Assembly (NCBI GenBank): GCA_946894095.1
Contig: OX335647.2
Span: 24,074,001 to 24,138,000 of the forward strand
DNA length: 64,000 nucleotides
Direction of reading: 5' to 3'
Origin: Incurvaria masculella
Taxonomy: Eukaryota; Arthropoda; Insecta; Lepidoptera; Incurvariidae
Below, in pieces: positions 1 to 11,400 of this stretch. The first letter of the stretch is position 1, and the number at the start of each line of letters is the position of its first letter. Both the position numbers and the translations under genes were made by a program. Under the pieces are notes generated by a model that was given only the letters and a program-made list of their open reading frames with translations, had not been told where the DNA came from and did not search any database.

Positions 1-889
1 ACAAACATTTTAATTTAGATACATTTTATGTAGTGCTTGTATGTGTGTAATATGTTAAGTCATTAATATCACTTTATTACTTATTAATAAAGTACTTAAG
101 AGTATCGATCATAAGTAATTAAAAGAACCTGCGTTAAAAAAACCTAGCCATCGCAATACAGGCTAAGCCTAGTGCGACGGTTAAGAAACGAATTTTAGAT
201 CGCTAAGAATTGTAATTAAAGGTGTACTTACTCTTTTTCTTATAATTGTATTAAAGTTTTTTGAATTTTTGAATTTGAATTTGAGATTGCCTTTTTAAAA
301 CAGTTTAGCACTCTTTTATAGTTTGCCCAGTCTCGTCCTTCTCTTTGATTTGCTGCTTTATTAAACAGTCTCCTAACTAGCTTTCTTCATTCCTCCAGCT
401 GTGGACTCCATTCTTTATAGCCGTTCCCACTGCGTCTTTCAGCAAACGGGCAGGGGTTTTCTAAACATTGAATTGGGCTAGTTGTAATTTGAGTAAGATA
501 TCTTTCGATGTGTGGCGTGAATTGTCAATATTGTCAGGAATGTGCATGGACTCAATTTTTTACATATGATCTCTTGGAACTTTTCCCTATTGCTATTCGT
601 TAGGTTTGTGCACATTTGCTTCTCCGGTGGGTCAGTCATGAGTTTGAAACAAAGCCATCTATGATCGGAGCAAGACGCATCATGTCATGTGGGATCAGAT
701 ACGATTTTTGTTCTTATTTTTTTAAATTACCGAAATCCCAGCTTCTGAAATTCAACATCTGACATAAGGTATGATAAGCCAAAACCTTGCAAATTACCCC
801 ACTAACTTTAAAAAAAATTGCTGGTCTACATATGTGCCTGACATCCTGTATACTGCCTAGTGCCTACATGTTTAGGTGTGGTATTAGAC
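1..889. other. non-coding, presumably kinesin intron
   Basis: No coding exon could be supported here. The kinesin exon at 2117 starts in mid-protein, so this stretch is presumably an upstream intron. It is AT-rich and contains weak LINE 3'-UTR-like text near 200-300. The missing stalk and early motor exons were looked for here and not found. Confidence 0.5.
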
Positions 890-1235
890 ATGTAAATGGC
901 TAATACTAGACTCGCAGTCATGATAGTAGCCAAATACACCGAGGGAATTAGGTGGCATGCCAGGACCTTCTCTTTATGAGCACTGCTACATGAAATGGAT
1001 GGAAAACACTTGCAATTTTTCATTGCGGCTTCGACCATCTTTTCTTGCAATGCGATGGTAGCAACCCGGGCGGACTTGACCCTACCACCTTGTAGGGGAG
1101 TACTGTTTTACGAATTCTGAACCATCGAGCACTCTCGAAATGCACTTATCTAACTCGGAGAGATAAAGAAAGTGGTATATGAACTGGGCGGAGTCTCGAC
1201 CCAGACCTCTGGCATATAAGGTTAGTCCCACATTG
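890..1235 (-). repeat. SINE, tRNA/5S-headed family, minus copy
   Basis: Shares the body of the dispersed SINE family seen in fuller form at 42985-43395: 'ccaggaccttc', 'gatggaaaacac', 'cgaccatctttt' and 'aacccgggcgg' occur in the same order. The head lies at the high-coordinate end, where 'gacccagacctctgg' resembles the tRNA-like B-box region of the better copy. It is diverged, with many point changes and small indels. Confidence 0.75.
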
Positions 1236-1350
1236 ATTGAATGAATGATGGTCCAGGCGGCAATTAAAATTATTCATGTTTGCCATCCAGTTCAATGTAG
1301 CTGTCCATTATAAGGAATGTTCTGGCATGGTTCCTAGTACAGAATACATA
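1236..1350 (+). repeat. SINE fragment (same family, plus orientation)
   Basis: Contains the body signature in the opposite orientation to the adjacent copy ('gccatccagttcaatgtagc', 'tctggcatgg'). It has no head and no A tail, so it is an internal fragment. With the copy at 890-1235 it forms a head-to-head inverted pair. Confidence 0.6.
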
Positions 1351-1559
1351 AAGGATTTTTAGGAATACATAAAGGAAAGATTTATTTATTAATTAAGACT
1401 TTTCACATTGTGGTTTGTTGTTTCCTCGTAGTCCTTAGTTCTTTGCTCCAGACCGTTCTACCAATGTAAGTTTGGCAGTAGCATTTAGGTATGAAATCAT
1501 AATTGTGTTATATCATTTATGTGGACGAAAAAAAAAAAAAACCAAAAAAAACATAATTT

Positions 1560-1690
1560 ATAGACCAGTGAAGTTTCTTTGCGGGTTCTTCTTCACTGGT
1601 TGATCGAATCCGCGGATCAATCAAATTGTGACATGACTTAGTGTAGTTTTACTACCAGAAGTTGAATAAATAAATGAAATGAAAATGAAA
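1560..1690 (+). repeat. LINE 3'-UTR-like tail fragment
   Basis: The text 'ccagtgaagtttctttgcggg' followed by 'ttcttcttcactgg' and a tail of ATGAAATGAA units recurs in altered form at 7090-7210 and 29435-29500. It resembles the 3' UTR and tail of a LINE that ends in short repeats. There is no coding sequence. Confidence 0.4.
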
Positions 1691-1944
1691 TGAAATTACA
1701 TCCAGTAGCTCAACTCCATACAAAGTCCCAAATTTCGTGCACGTCTACAGGCAAATGTGCTTGTATGGGCTCTAAGCTAGTTTCGCGGTGCTGAACTGTC
1801 GCGAATGGTCCTTCGAGGTCATCTTCTTAAAAATAACAGAACCAGCAGTGATCCGCCAATATTTAACTCAAAAATCGCCTGAGTTGAGCTACTGCTGTGG
1901 CCCCGGTTGCGCAGCTATATATCTAGTGTGCTGCTAGTTTCCAT

Positions 1945-2001
1945 GAGGTGTGTTAGGTGTGGTATTAGCCATCCACACCAGTCCAGTCACATAAAAAAAG
2001 G
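1945..2001 (+). repeat. SINE 3' end with A tail
   Basis: The text 'gtgtggtattagccatccac' followed by 'cagtcacataaaaaaa' is the 3' terminus of the SINE family in plus orientation, ending in a short A tail just upstream of the kinesin P-loop exon. Confidence 0.65.
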
Positions 2002-2116
2002 TAGCTATCGTGTATTATTGGCCATAATTAGCATTTTATAGACAAGCGATGGTTGTGACGTCAGCTCGGTGGAGGTGTTGCAAGGCGTGGTGTGTAGTGT
2101 GTGGTGCGTGGGGCAG

Positions 2117-2314
2117 GTGTCGCCGGTGGTGCAGTCGGCGCTCGACGGCTACAATGTGTGCATCTTCGCGTACGGACAGACGGGCTCCGGCAAGACGTAC
2201 ACCATGGAGGGCGGCTGCGGCGCCGCGCAGTACGGCATCATCCCGCGAGCCTTCGACATGGTGTTCCGGCAGGTGCGCGACCTCGAGCGCATGGGCTGGA
2301 TGCTCACGATCAAG
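2117..2314 (+). CDS. Kinesin-14 (Ncd-like) motor, P-loop exon
   Basis: First exon in this window of a C-terminal-motor kinesin, a minus-end-directed microtubule motor that in flies organises meiotic and mitotic spindles. It encodes 66 codons from VSPVVQSALDGYN through the ATP-binding P-loop GQTGSGKT and GIIPRAFDMVF to MGWMLTIK. The 5' boundary is the acceptor 'gtggggcag' just before GTG TCG; the 3' boundary is the donor AAG|gtgcgt. Both ends are phase 0, and the next exon continues with ASFLEIYNE, as expected for kinesin motors. The exon is GC-rich and stands out from its AT-rich flanks. Motor sequence before the P-loop, the neck and the stalk are absent from the window. Family assignment is strong; Ncd orthology is inferred from the motor's short C-terminal tail. 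Confidence 0.9.
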
Positions 2315-2411
2315 GTGCGTAGTGGAACTATTTCATCCGACCTTCACTGTACCCTGTTCTGCTGTCACCTACGAGTGTGTTCGATTTATTATTTCAAAAC
2401 AATAAATAGCA

Positions 2412-2500
2412 TTAAGGTGGCCCTTCCTCCGACAGGAATAACTTATTCGCGGTGTCACGTGGGCTCTGGCCTCACTCGTATTTTGCAGACCTGGTTCTTC
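2412..2500 (+). repeat. left end of TTAA-flanked MITE (fragment)
   Basis: Begins TTAAGGTGGCCCTTCC like the MITE ends at 16827 and 37209 and continues with recognisable but decayed text ('aataactta', 'ctctggcctc'). No right end follows, so this is a truncated copy. Confidence 0.5.
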
Positions 2501-2794
2501 AATAAAAACGCAATCGAGGTTCCAGAAGGTTTAATTTCTTTTTTTACAACGAATTTGGATGAGCGAGGAAGGAGGAACCTTCCTTCTGAACTCAAATACA
2601 CTTACTGGATCTGGAGGCTACGTTAAGGGCCTGTTTCAGGGCTTATACTTGCATTCCGCGTTGAACCATGGTTGGCTTTCACCACCAAAGGAGTGGAGCC
2701 GGGAATAAATAGTTCCAAAGCTACCTGGATCACCTCGGAAACAGCATTAGCACAGCTAGACATATCAATAGCGCTGAAACAGAGCTGTCTTCAA
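2500..2794. other. intronic stretch, nothing recognised
   Basis: An open frame runs from the P-loop exon into this DNA, but it is beyond a good splice donor and shows no kinesin similarity. No RNA gene or clear repeat was recognised. Confidence 0.4.
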
Positions 2795-3025
2795 GGGAAA
2801 AAGAAGTCTGTTAGTCAGTCAGCTTGTTTGCGTCCACTGTTGAACATACGCCTATTTTTCTCCAGTCCTCCCGGCCCTCAGCGGTACGAAACCACTCCTT
2901 TCCGCCAGCGCACTTGATGTCGTCGTTCCACCTAGCGAGTGGTCTTCCCACACTCCGCTTTCCTGTCAACGGCCATCAGTGTAGGACACGGTTACTCCAA
3001 CGGTCGTCGTCTCTTCGGCTGACGT
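2795..3025 (-). pseudogene. LINE ORF2 3'-end remnant (endonuclease/RT type)
   Basis: Read on the minus strand this gives the decayed C-terminus of a LINE protein common in Lepidoptera, with blocks like ARWNDD, a KEWFRTAEGREDW-type block and QQWT. The same block lies in plus orientation at 28694-28985. It carries frameshifts and stops, so only a dead 3' fragment remains. Confidence 0.6.
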
Positions 3026-3029
3026 GACA

Positions 3030-3540
3030 TTTTTTTCTGCTTTACTAAATAACCAGAAAAAATATCATATTACCAGCATTGATTCTAGTTTCCGAAAATC
3101 TGCAGTTTTGTTTCTGAAATTCCAGGCCGAAAATTCGCTCATGCTGACTAGAAGCCGTTGAGTTTCGGGTTAACCCCCCCCTTGGCCTCCGTTTGGGCGA
3201 TATTGACAGATATTTTGTTAAAGCTGGGTTTGTTGCGAAAATCGCCTCATTGCACCTTGTTGCAAAGGGCCAGAGTAGGGCAAATCTGGCATGCAGGCAA
3301 AATGCTAGAAAACCTGAGGTCCTAAGGTCGGCCCGTAAGCATCAGAAAATTTCGCCTCCCATACAAACTTAGTTTACTAATAATTTTAAAAACACTGTTC
3401 CAACTTACTTTATATTTGGTATCTAATATTAGGCTACAAATATCTGTACATACATGTACAGAAATGAAACCAATTTTATTTTATTCCTCGTATCATAAAA
3501 GTAACAATCTGTAAATTTTACTTTTTTCTATAATGGGGAT
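3030..3540. other. intronic stretch, nothing recognised
   Basis: AT-rich DNA with a C8 run near 3172. No exon, RNA gene or repeat boundary could be supported. Confidence 0.4.
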
Positions 3541-4401
3541 AAGTCAGCAAACACGGCTAAAGATGAACTTTGAGGTTATCCATGGTTCGGAATCCATGTA
3601 AAATTGTAGGTCCCCTTCCCCTACTAGGTGGTAGGGTTTAAGCCCGCCCGGGTTGGTACCATCGCATTGGATGAACGATGGTCGAAGCGGCAATGAAAAA
3701 TTGTCCGTGTTTTCCATCCAGTTCAATGTAGCCGTGCTCATAAAGGTCCTGGCACGGCACCTAATTCCTTCGGGAATGTGGTGTATTAGGCTAATATCAT
3801 AACGGTAGTTGTGTGGTATTAGCCATCCATGTCAGGTCGCATAAAAAAAAAAACCATCGGTGGTGGATATTTTTTTGCTAGACAACTTTAATGAGTGTTG
3901 CTGTCACAATGGTTACTTACAGGGCCTCATTACATAAGGTATGTATAGGCACTTAAGAATTTACTTAAACAGTATGGAAAAGTTAGTTAGCACTATTATT
4001 GCTATAGCGAGTACTCCAGCTATATGTGAACTCTACTGAGGGTAGGGAAACAGAATAAATCGATAGTGGTGCCTTTTGACAGGGATTTTCATACGTTTGT
4101 ATGGTATTATAATATCTGCAGGTCGTCTTAGGCTGAGATAAATAGTCGTAAAAGAAACTAAGACTAACGAAAAGTAGTACTTTGTGACATCACTTTGCAT
4201 TACTTTGAGATTTCCTGCATACAACATGTGTCAAAGTGACGTCACAAAGTCGACGTCACCTTATGTATTGAGGCCCTGTAAGTAACCATTGCGACAGCAA
4301 CACTCATTAAAGTTGTCTAGCAAATAAATATCCACCACCGATGGTACTTAACATGTGGGAAATAACCTCAAAGTTTATCTAGCAGTGTTTACTGACTTAT
4401 T
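3541..4401. repeat. foldback element, ~130-bp arms
   Basis: The outer ends 'aagtcagcaaacac' (3541) and 'gtgtttactgactt' (4401) are inverted repeats. The inner part of the left arm (3855-3950) matches the reverse complement of 4256-4348 with only a few mismatches. A SINE (3581-3854) sits inside the left arm and replaces a short piece that is still present in the right arm. No transposase is encoded, so this is a non-autonomous foldback or MITE-type element. Confidence 0.75.
3581..3854 (+). repeat. SINE, 5'-truncated, with A tail
   Basis: Plus-strand copy of the SINE body ('acccgggcggg' block reversed, 'ccatccagttcaatgtagcc') that ends with 'gtcgcataaaaaaaaaaa'. The promoter-bearing head is missing. 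It is embedded in the left arm of the foldback at 3541-4401. Confidence 0.75.
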
Positions 4402-4670
4402 AAATCTCATATAGGAATCTTTTATTACTTTATTGATATTATTTATTGTTTCGGAATAATTACCATGCAGGCATAGAAACATTTCATTATAAATAGGTAC
4501 ACACAACATTTCATTACAAATAGGTACACACATCACATAAGCTGACGAATATTTTTTTACATACAATAAGCACAACTAAGTAATACTATTTCTTATATTT
4601 AATCCTTTAAGTTATCTTTATTTATTATAGTTAAAATATTCACTGAGAGAGTAGAAAGGATTATCTAATA

Positions 4671-5465
4671 GGAATTATTTAAGTTTATTTCTAAATAGGT
4701 TAGTTGAATCTGCACTCTTTATTTCATTCCGTAGCCTATTAAATATGTTAATTGATTGGTAGATAGAACTTTGTGTCTTTATTTTGCTGTTTGCTTGCGG
4801 TAGTTCAAGCTTATTTCTGTCTCTTAAGGAATAGTACAACTGGACGCCTTGTTTGGGCAGATTTGGAAGATTTATAAAAGTATTAGTGCACAAAATAAAG
4901 ATATATAAATTAATCACAGTATATATTTTCAATTCTCTAAACAGTGGTCTACAGGTCGCATCCCATTTGGAGCCATTGATGATTCTAATGGCCTTTTTCT
5001 GTAATTTTAATACTTTTGCTACACCCGAGCTTGCTCCCCAGACTTCAAGGCCATATCTTATTACCGATTCAATATTAGAAAAATATACTAGTTTTAGGGT
5101 TTTAATAGTAGATGTTTTCTTTAGCGATTTAAGGGCGTAACATGCACTTGCTATTTTTTTAGAAACATTTTCCGTGTACTGTCTACAACCACGCCTAAAA
5201 ATGTCATAGTTTCCGTTCTTTCTAATGGAAAATTAGATATATCTTCATTCTTATTCAAATTAATATTTTTCTTTCTATAAGTTATATATTGACTTTTACT
5301 TTTGTTTAGTTTTAAATTGTTACACTCAAACCAGTACGATAATTCATGTAGTGTTACTTTAAGACTTTCGTGTAATTCCTGTAATGTTTTTCCCCAGGAT
5401 GTACAGCTGGTATCATCTGCATATAAGTAAACATCACATTTAGTTAAATTGCTGGGAAGATCATA
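4671..5465 (-). pseudogene. LINE reverse transcriptase, 3' part (CR1/jockey type)
   Basis: Minus-strand translation gives the catalytic YLYADDTSC block near 5410-5440, followed by text typical of the RT thumb and C-terminus (LNLNKSKSQ, TMTFLGVVVD, RYGLEVWG, RPLFRELKIY, FNRLRNEIK). Frames change at several points and there is no 5' half. It is therefore a dead, 5'-truncated LINE in the first kinesin intron. Confidence 0.7.
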
Positions 5466-5589
5466 TATATAAAAAATATATAAAAATATATATATAGGGC
5501 TGCTCTCAAACCATTATACTCTTAATTTTCTGTAGGTGGTAGCATTTAAAGGGATATGTAATTATGTGATCAGCTGACAGTAGTAGTTT

Positions 5590-6075
5590 ATGATAAAAAA
5601 AAAATTAACAAAAAAAATAACCGACTTCGAAGAAAAAGCACTTAAAGCGCGTTGCCATTTTTGTAGTTACGATTTTTGTTATTTTTTGAGTGCTTTTACT
5701 TTGAAGTCGGTTATTTTTTTTTGTAATTTTTTTTTTATTTGTTTATTTTTAGTGAATCTGAAGTACACTTACTAATTTGTACACGTCCTTTCTAATAAAA
5801 AAAGAATCACCGAAATCGTTTGGCGTTATATTGAGTTATTCATCCATTTGTCACGCAATCTTAATACAAATTTAAGACTTTTATGATTTTCTCATGGATA
5901 TCATTGTCAGAACTTAACCAAATTAAAATGGGACCACTTGGGAAGCACTAGCTTTCATTTAAAAAAATAATCGTCAAAATCGGTTCACCCAGGCAAAAGT
6001 TATGAGGTAACAAACATAAAAAAAAACATACAGACGAATTGATAACCTCCTCCTTTCTTGAAGTCGGTTAAAAAC
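5590..6075. repeat. CCGACTTC foldback repeat, short-stem version
   Basis: Starts with 'ataaccgacttcgaag', returns with 'ctttgaagtcggttat' about 110 bp later, then carries the ~350-bp tail ('gaatctgaagtacacttact' to 'cctttcttgaagtcggtta'). It lacks the extended stem and telomeric loop of the copies at 6412 and 46262 but shares the rest, so it represents a simpler form of the same non-autonomous family. Confidence 0.75.
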
Positions 6076-6411
6076 TTATAGTATTAAAACCTAATGTGCA
6101 AGTGTTTCACAGTGTTGTGTTGCCACTGGAGAAGTGCATCGCTTAAAGGTCCTTGCTTACGGTGACGCTTGGCTCGGGTTATCTGTTTCCCTAAAATATG
6201 GTTGAAAGAGGTAATGGCTGTGCACGGCGTGATGCTCGTGAACGGGTGCTGTTTGTGGAGACTGGCCTGCTCCAATTGGCAACATTTAGTTGGAGGGGAT
6301 TGTCTTTGCAAATAAAATTATATTTGTCATGAACTGTTGCATATGGCATGGATTGTAAATTTTGTGTATTCATGTGAATTTAGTGTTTTACCTATGTTTT
6401 TGTTATAAAAA

Positions 6412-7042
6412 AAAAATTAACAAAAAAAATAACCGACTTCAAAGAAAAAGCACTAAAAAGTAAAAAATAATTTTCATTTTTGTCGTTACGATTTCCGTTA
6501 TTTTTTGAGTCGGCGTCAGCCGGGCACGCGTTGCGCCAATCAAGAGAACCTAACCTAACCTAACCTAACCTAACCTTGGCTGACACCGACTCAAAAAATA
6601 ACAGAAATCGTAACTACAAAAATGAAAATTATTTTTTACTTTTTAGTGCTTTTTCTTTGAAGTCGGTTATTTTTTTTGTAATTTTTTTTTTATTTGTTTA
6701 TTTTTAGTGAATCTGAAGTACACTTACTAATTTGTACACGTCCTTTCCAATAAAAAAAGAATCACCGAAATCGGTTGGCGTTATATTGAGTTATTCGTCC
6801 ATTTGTCGCGCACATCTTAATACAAATTTAAGACTTTTATGATTTTCTCATGGATATCATCGTCAGAACTTAACCAATTTAAAATGGGACCACTTGGGAA
6901 GCACTAGTTATCATTTAAAAAAATAATCATCAAAATCGGTTCACCCAGGCAAAAGTTATGAGGTAACAAACATAAAAAAAAAACAAAAAAAAAACATACA
7001 GACGAATTGATAACCTCCTCCTTTTTTGAAGTCGGTTAAAAA
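6412..7042. repeat. CCGACTTC foldback repeat with telomeric loop
   Basis: The left arm from 'ataaccgacttcaaag' to 'gagtcggcgtcagcc' is matched by the reversed arm from 'ggctgacaccgactc' to 'tgaagtcggttat'; the loop holds CCTAA repeats. A ~350-bp tail follows and ends in 'ttttttgaagtcggttaaa', so the same terminus recurs inverted at both ends. No protein is encoded. The family is a very common lepidopteran repeat (from memory of lepidopteran genomes). Confidence 0.8.
6547..6575 (-). repeat. interstitial telomeric (TTAGG)n tract
   Basis: Five to six perfect CCTAA units, the complement of the insect telomere repeat TTAGG. The tract lies in the loop between the two arms of the foldback element rather than at a chromosome end. 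Confidence 0.85.
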
Positions 7043-7581
7043 TAATTGACAAACACTTTTGTAAACTTAGACTAAGTGGACGTTAAAAAAAAACAGGGGA
7101 GTTTCTTTCCAGTTCTTCTTTGCTGTGTTGTTTTGCTGAACTGGCCAATGCTAAAATATGACAAATCCGAGTGCAGTGTACTGTCTATGGATGATGAATA
7201 AACAATACAATACAATATCCCCATTACATAAAAAACTGAAAGTCACACATTTTTACTTATATGATGCGAGGAATGAAAGCAAAGTGGATTCATTGGTGTA
7301 CATGCTAACTGCTAGCGCTTTTGTAATAGGCATTCTCCTTTACATGAAGATTTTCGTTTTGCTTTAATTTCATTCGGTTTGGATTTTCCAAAAAAACAAA
7401 AGCATGCAGACACAGATATTTGTTACCTGATATTAGATATTAAATATAAATTTAATTGAAATAGCAGTTTCACAATTATTAGTAAACTACGTTTGTATCG
7501 GGAGCATTGCTTACGGGCCGTTCTTAACATGTCTTGCATGATTCTGTGGACATATATCGAATGAAGAGTGTTTGGTTGCAG
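7043..7581. other. intron end before kinesin exon
   Basis: Contains a LINE-tail-like piece at 7090-7210 and otherwise unassigned AT-rich DNA leading to the acceptor 'tttggttgcag' at 7581. Confidence 0.4.
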
Positions 7582-7827
7582 GCATCCTTCTTGGAGATTT
7601 ACAACGAGAACATCTACGACCTACTGGACTCCAACAAGGATCAGGAGAGTCACGACATCAAGATGGTTGACTCGAAGGGCAGTGACGTGTACGTGTCGAA
7701 CTTGCGTGAGGAACTCGTCCGGAGCTCCCACGACTTCATCCGCCTCATGATGCACGCGCAGCGCAACCGCCAGACTGCGGCCACGCTCAACAACGAGCGC
7801 AGCTCCCGCTCACACTCCGTCACGCAG
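7582..7827 (+). CDS. Kinesin-14 motor, switch I exon
   Basis: Second motor exon in the window, 82 codons, phase 0 at both ends, continuing directly from MGWMLTIK. It runs ASFLEIYNENIYDLL, then DIKMVDSKGSDVYVSNL, then the switch I signature NERSSRSHS that senses the ATP gamma-phosphate. Acceptor 'ttggttgcag'; donor ACGCAG|gtaccc. Loop text between IYDLL and the YVSNL block is normal in length. The last 165 bp plus 32 bp of the following intron are the founder unit of the tandem array downstream; only this copy has the upstream IYNE half, so it is the only one that can make a complete motor. Confidence 0.9.
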
Positions 7828-8288
7828 GTACCCCAACCCACCACATCTACTATATCAAGATGGTGGACTCGAAGGGCAGTGACGTGTACGTGTCGAACTT
7901 GCGTGAGGAACTCGTCCGGAGCTCCCACGACTTCATCCGCCTCATGATGCACGCGCAGCGCAACCGCCAGACTGCGGCCACGCTCAACAACGAGCGCAGC
8001 TCCCGCTCACACTCCGTCACGCAGGTACCCCAACCCACCACATCTACTATATCAAGATGGCGGACTCGAAGGGCAGTGACGTGTACGTGTCGAACTTGCG
8101 TGAGGAACTCGTCCGGAGCTCCCACGACTTCATCCGCCTCATGATGCACGCGCAGCGCAACCGCCAGACTGCGGCCACGCTCAACAACGAGCACAGCTCC
8201 CGCACCACACCGTCACTCAGGTACCCCAACCCACCACATCTACTATATGAAGATGGTGGACTCGAAGGGCATTGACGTGTACGTGTGC
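7663..8288 (+). repeat. 197-bp tandem exon duplication, copies 1-4 (left part)
   Basis: The unit runs from ATGGT(T/G)GACTCG to the exon end, then 'gtaccccaacccaccacatc' and about 12 more intronic nt. Unit starts are 7663, 7860, 8057 and 8253. Copies 2 and 3 are nearly identical to the functional exon, including the donor. Copy 4 is cut after about 35 bp by the LTR element. Since 197 is not a multiple of three, reading through copies breaks the frame. Confidence 0.95.
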
Positions 8289-8426
8289 TGTGTACCGAAA
8301 TATTGTAGCCTAAAATGTAGTACTCTCACCAATGACATTTAGATTGAGGTTATGTTTTGTCAATTACATCATGTGTCAAAACTAACATCGTGTTTGCTTT
8401 CGCGGTCATAAACCAAGGTTATAACA
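8289..8426 (+). repeat. 5' LTR
   Basis: 138 bp, TG...CA ends, same sequence as 12455-12592 over the whole length. No TATAAA-like box was obvious to me. Confidence 0.92.
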
Positions 8427-8441
8427 GTGGCGACGAGAGAT
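8427..8441 (+). other. candidate primer-binding site
   Basis: The text 'gtggcgacgagagat' starts immediately after the LTR, where a tRNA 3' end would prime minus-strand synthesis. The matching tRNA was not determined. Confidence 0.55.
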
Positions 8442-8445
8442 AAAA

Positions 8446-11400
8446 ATGGCTAAATCCATCCGGTACGAAGAGTACAAACCAGGCGAAAACTGGACTGCAT
8501 ACTATGAGCGTTTGTATTACTGTTTTGCGGCAAACGAAATCACCGACCCGAAGCTCCAACGCGCGAACTTTTATGCGGTCTGCGGCGCACAGACGTACAC
8601 CACCCTGATCTCCCTGATCAGCCCCCGAAAATCCGACGAGGTGTCCATCGAACAAATAGTGCAGTTGTTGACTCAACACTTCGAACCGCAACCCAATGAA
8701 ATCACACAAACCTACAAGTTCTACAGGCGCGACCAGGGCTTAAATGAAAACATAGCAGACTACATCACAGATCTACGAAAAATCAGCAACTTTTGCAACT
8801 TCGGCACATTTCTTGAACGAATGTTACGAGACCGGATAGTGTGCGGCATGCAGAACAAAACACTCCAGAAGGAGTTGTTGCAACGCTGCGACTTGACTTA
8901 TGCAAATGTAGTAAGCACAGCAATTGCCGCAGAGACAGCCGGAAAAGACCTAATCATAATAAACAGTAGAAGTAGAACGAATGCAACCACATTCACCAAC
9001 ACGGACCACGCAGGGGAACCAATGGACATGAATCGAATAAGTGTACCATCAAATGCAAAAACTAAGTGTTATCGCTGCGGAAATTCACATTCAGGGGAGT
9101 GCAAGGTAAAACATCTATCGTGCCGGTACTGTCACATAACTGGACATATCGAGAGAATATGCCAGCAGAAAAAACGAGACCAGGCTCGTAGGAACAACAT
9201 CAATGAAATGAACACAGAAAATAATCCAGATACAAACAACAATGCCGATCATATAATGAACAGTCTGTACAACATAGGAGACGAAAATACCACCGATAAG
9301 AAATTATTCCCTTCATTTATGATGACAGTTACAATGGACAGCGTAAAACATGACTTTGAGCTCGACACGGGAGCAGCATTTACCATCATCAGCAGAGACA
9401 ACTATGAAAAGATATGGAACCGAGAACCCAAACCAAAAATAGAGAAAACTAACCTCCGATTGAAAGCGTGGACGGGGAATGGAGTAGACTTAGTTGGGGT
9501 CATAAATGTGAGAGTCAGATATGCAAACAGTGAGGCCACACTTCCACTATTAATCGCCAAAAGCAACGGCCCCAGCTTAGTCGGCAGAAACTGGCTACTT
9601 CCGCTACAGATACAGATTCATGGACTAAACCAGGTTAATCCAGATTACCTTAAAAACATCTTAAATAAATATCCAACAGTGTTCGAACAATCGCTAGGTA
9701 GATACAACGGACCTGCAGTATCTATCCGCCCAGATCCAGAAATGAAACCAACTTACCTTAAATATCGCAGTGTGCCATATGCATTGAGAGAACAGGTGGA
9801 GGAAGAACTTGACAGAATGACGAGAGAGGGGGTGCTGAAACCAATAGCATACTCAAAATGGGCAACCCCCATAGTACCTTTGGTAAAACCATCGGGTGGC
9901 ATCCGCATCTGCGGTGACTACCGATCGACAGTAAACAAAGCTACCAATAATGACACCTATCCATTACCAACCAACAACGATATACTGGCAAACCTAGCAG
10001 GCGGCAAATACTTTTCTAAATTAGACCTGGAGCGCGCATACACGCAAGTGGAAGTGGACGATGAAACTGCAAAAATACTCACCATTAACACGACCAAAGG
10101 CTTGTTCTCGGTCCATCGTTTACCGTTCGGAGTAAAGGCCGCCACAGGCATATTTCAGCGCTTAATGACGCAAACACTAAGTAACATCAAAGGAGTACAG
10201 GTCCTGCTTGACGACATACTAGTATCTGGAAGAACGATAGAAGAACATAACAACAGACTAGAGGAAGTGCTGAAACAGATAAGTGAAGCGGGTTTAAAAC
10301 TAAACCAAAACAAATGTTGTTTCCTCTTACAAGAAGTGGACTTTTTAGGGTTCACAATAACTCCAGAAGGTGTGAAGCCGAACAGGAATAAAGTGAGCGC
10401 AATTGTAAATGCTCCGAAACCGACGACTGTTAAAGAGTTGCAAGCTTTCCTTGGCCTGTACAACTTCTATGAGCGATTTCTTCCGAACAAGGCCTCAGTA
10501 CTGGAACCGTTACATCGATTGTTAGACAAAAACTCCATTTGGAAGTGGACAGAGTCAGAAGAGTCTGCTTTTAATCAAGCAAAAGAGCTACTTACATCTG
10601 ACAGGGTTCTAGTTCACTTTGACGCAAACAAAGAAATCACACTGTCATGCGACGCATCAGCATATGGCGTCGGCATAACGTTAGCACACATAATGGACGA
10701 CGGATCAGAGAAACCAATCGCAATGGCGTCAAGAACGTTAAACAAACATGAAAGAAATTATTCGGTATTGGACAAAGAGGCAACGGGAATCATGTTTGGG
10801 CTTAGCAAATTTCATAACTATATCTGGGGTAAAAAAGTGATAATCTTCACTGACCATAAGCCGCTTATAAGCATTTTCGGAACCAACAAACCAATACCAA
10901 TCACACTGTCACCCAGAATGACCCGATGGGCACTTCAGCTCAGCACATATGACTATGTATTGAAGTATAAAGAAGGAAAGAAACTAGGCAACTCTGATGC
11001 ATTGAGCAGGTGGCCAGAACAAGGAGACAATGAAGATAAACACGACGAAGCCTATGGAGATGTTCTGCTGATGACAGCAGAACCTAACGACCCGAATCTC
11101 ACGGTCGAGAAAATTGCAGAATTCACTCGAAAGGATATCACTCTATCAAAAGTGCATAGCTGGATACGCAGGGGATGGCCACAGAAGGTAACAGAAAAAT
11201 CATTACATCTATACTGGCTACGACGCGCAGAGATGTCGACGATGAAAGATTGCATTCTAATCGGTAACAGAGTTGTGATTCCAGAATGCATAAGAAAGGA
11301 CATATTAAAAATATTGCACGACTCACACAACGGAATTGTTGCCACAAAGGGGGTGGCAAGAAGTTATGTTTGGTGGCCGAACATAACCAAGGATATTGAA

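Noticed and set aside
2315..2626. extension of the P-loop exon frame
   Set aside because: The kinesin protein text ends exactly at MGWMLTIK with a consensus-like donor and resumes at ASFLEIYNE; the extra frame has no kinesin similarity.
7650..8229. minus-strand frames over the kinesin array (HHEADEVVGAPDEFLT)
   Set aside because: Antisense shadows of the duplicated kinesin exon that repeat only because the DNA repeats.
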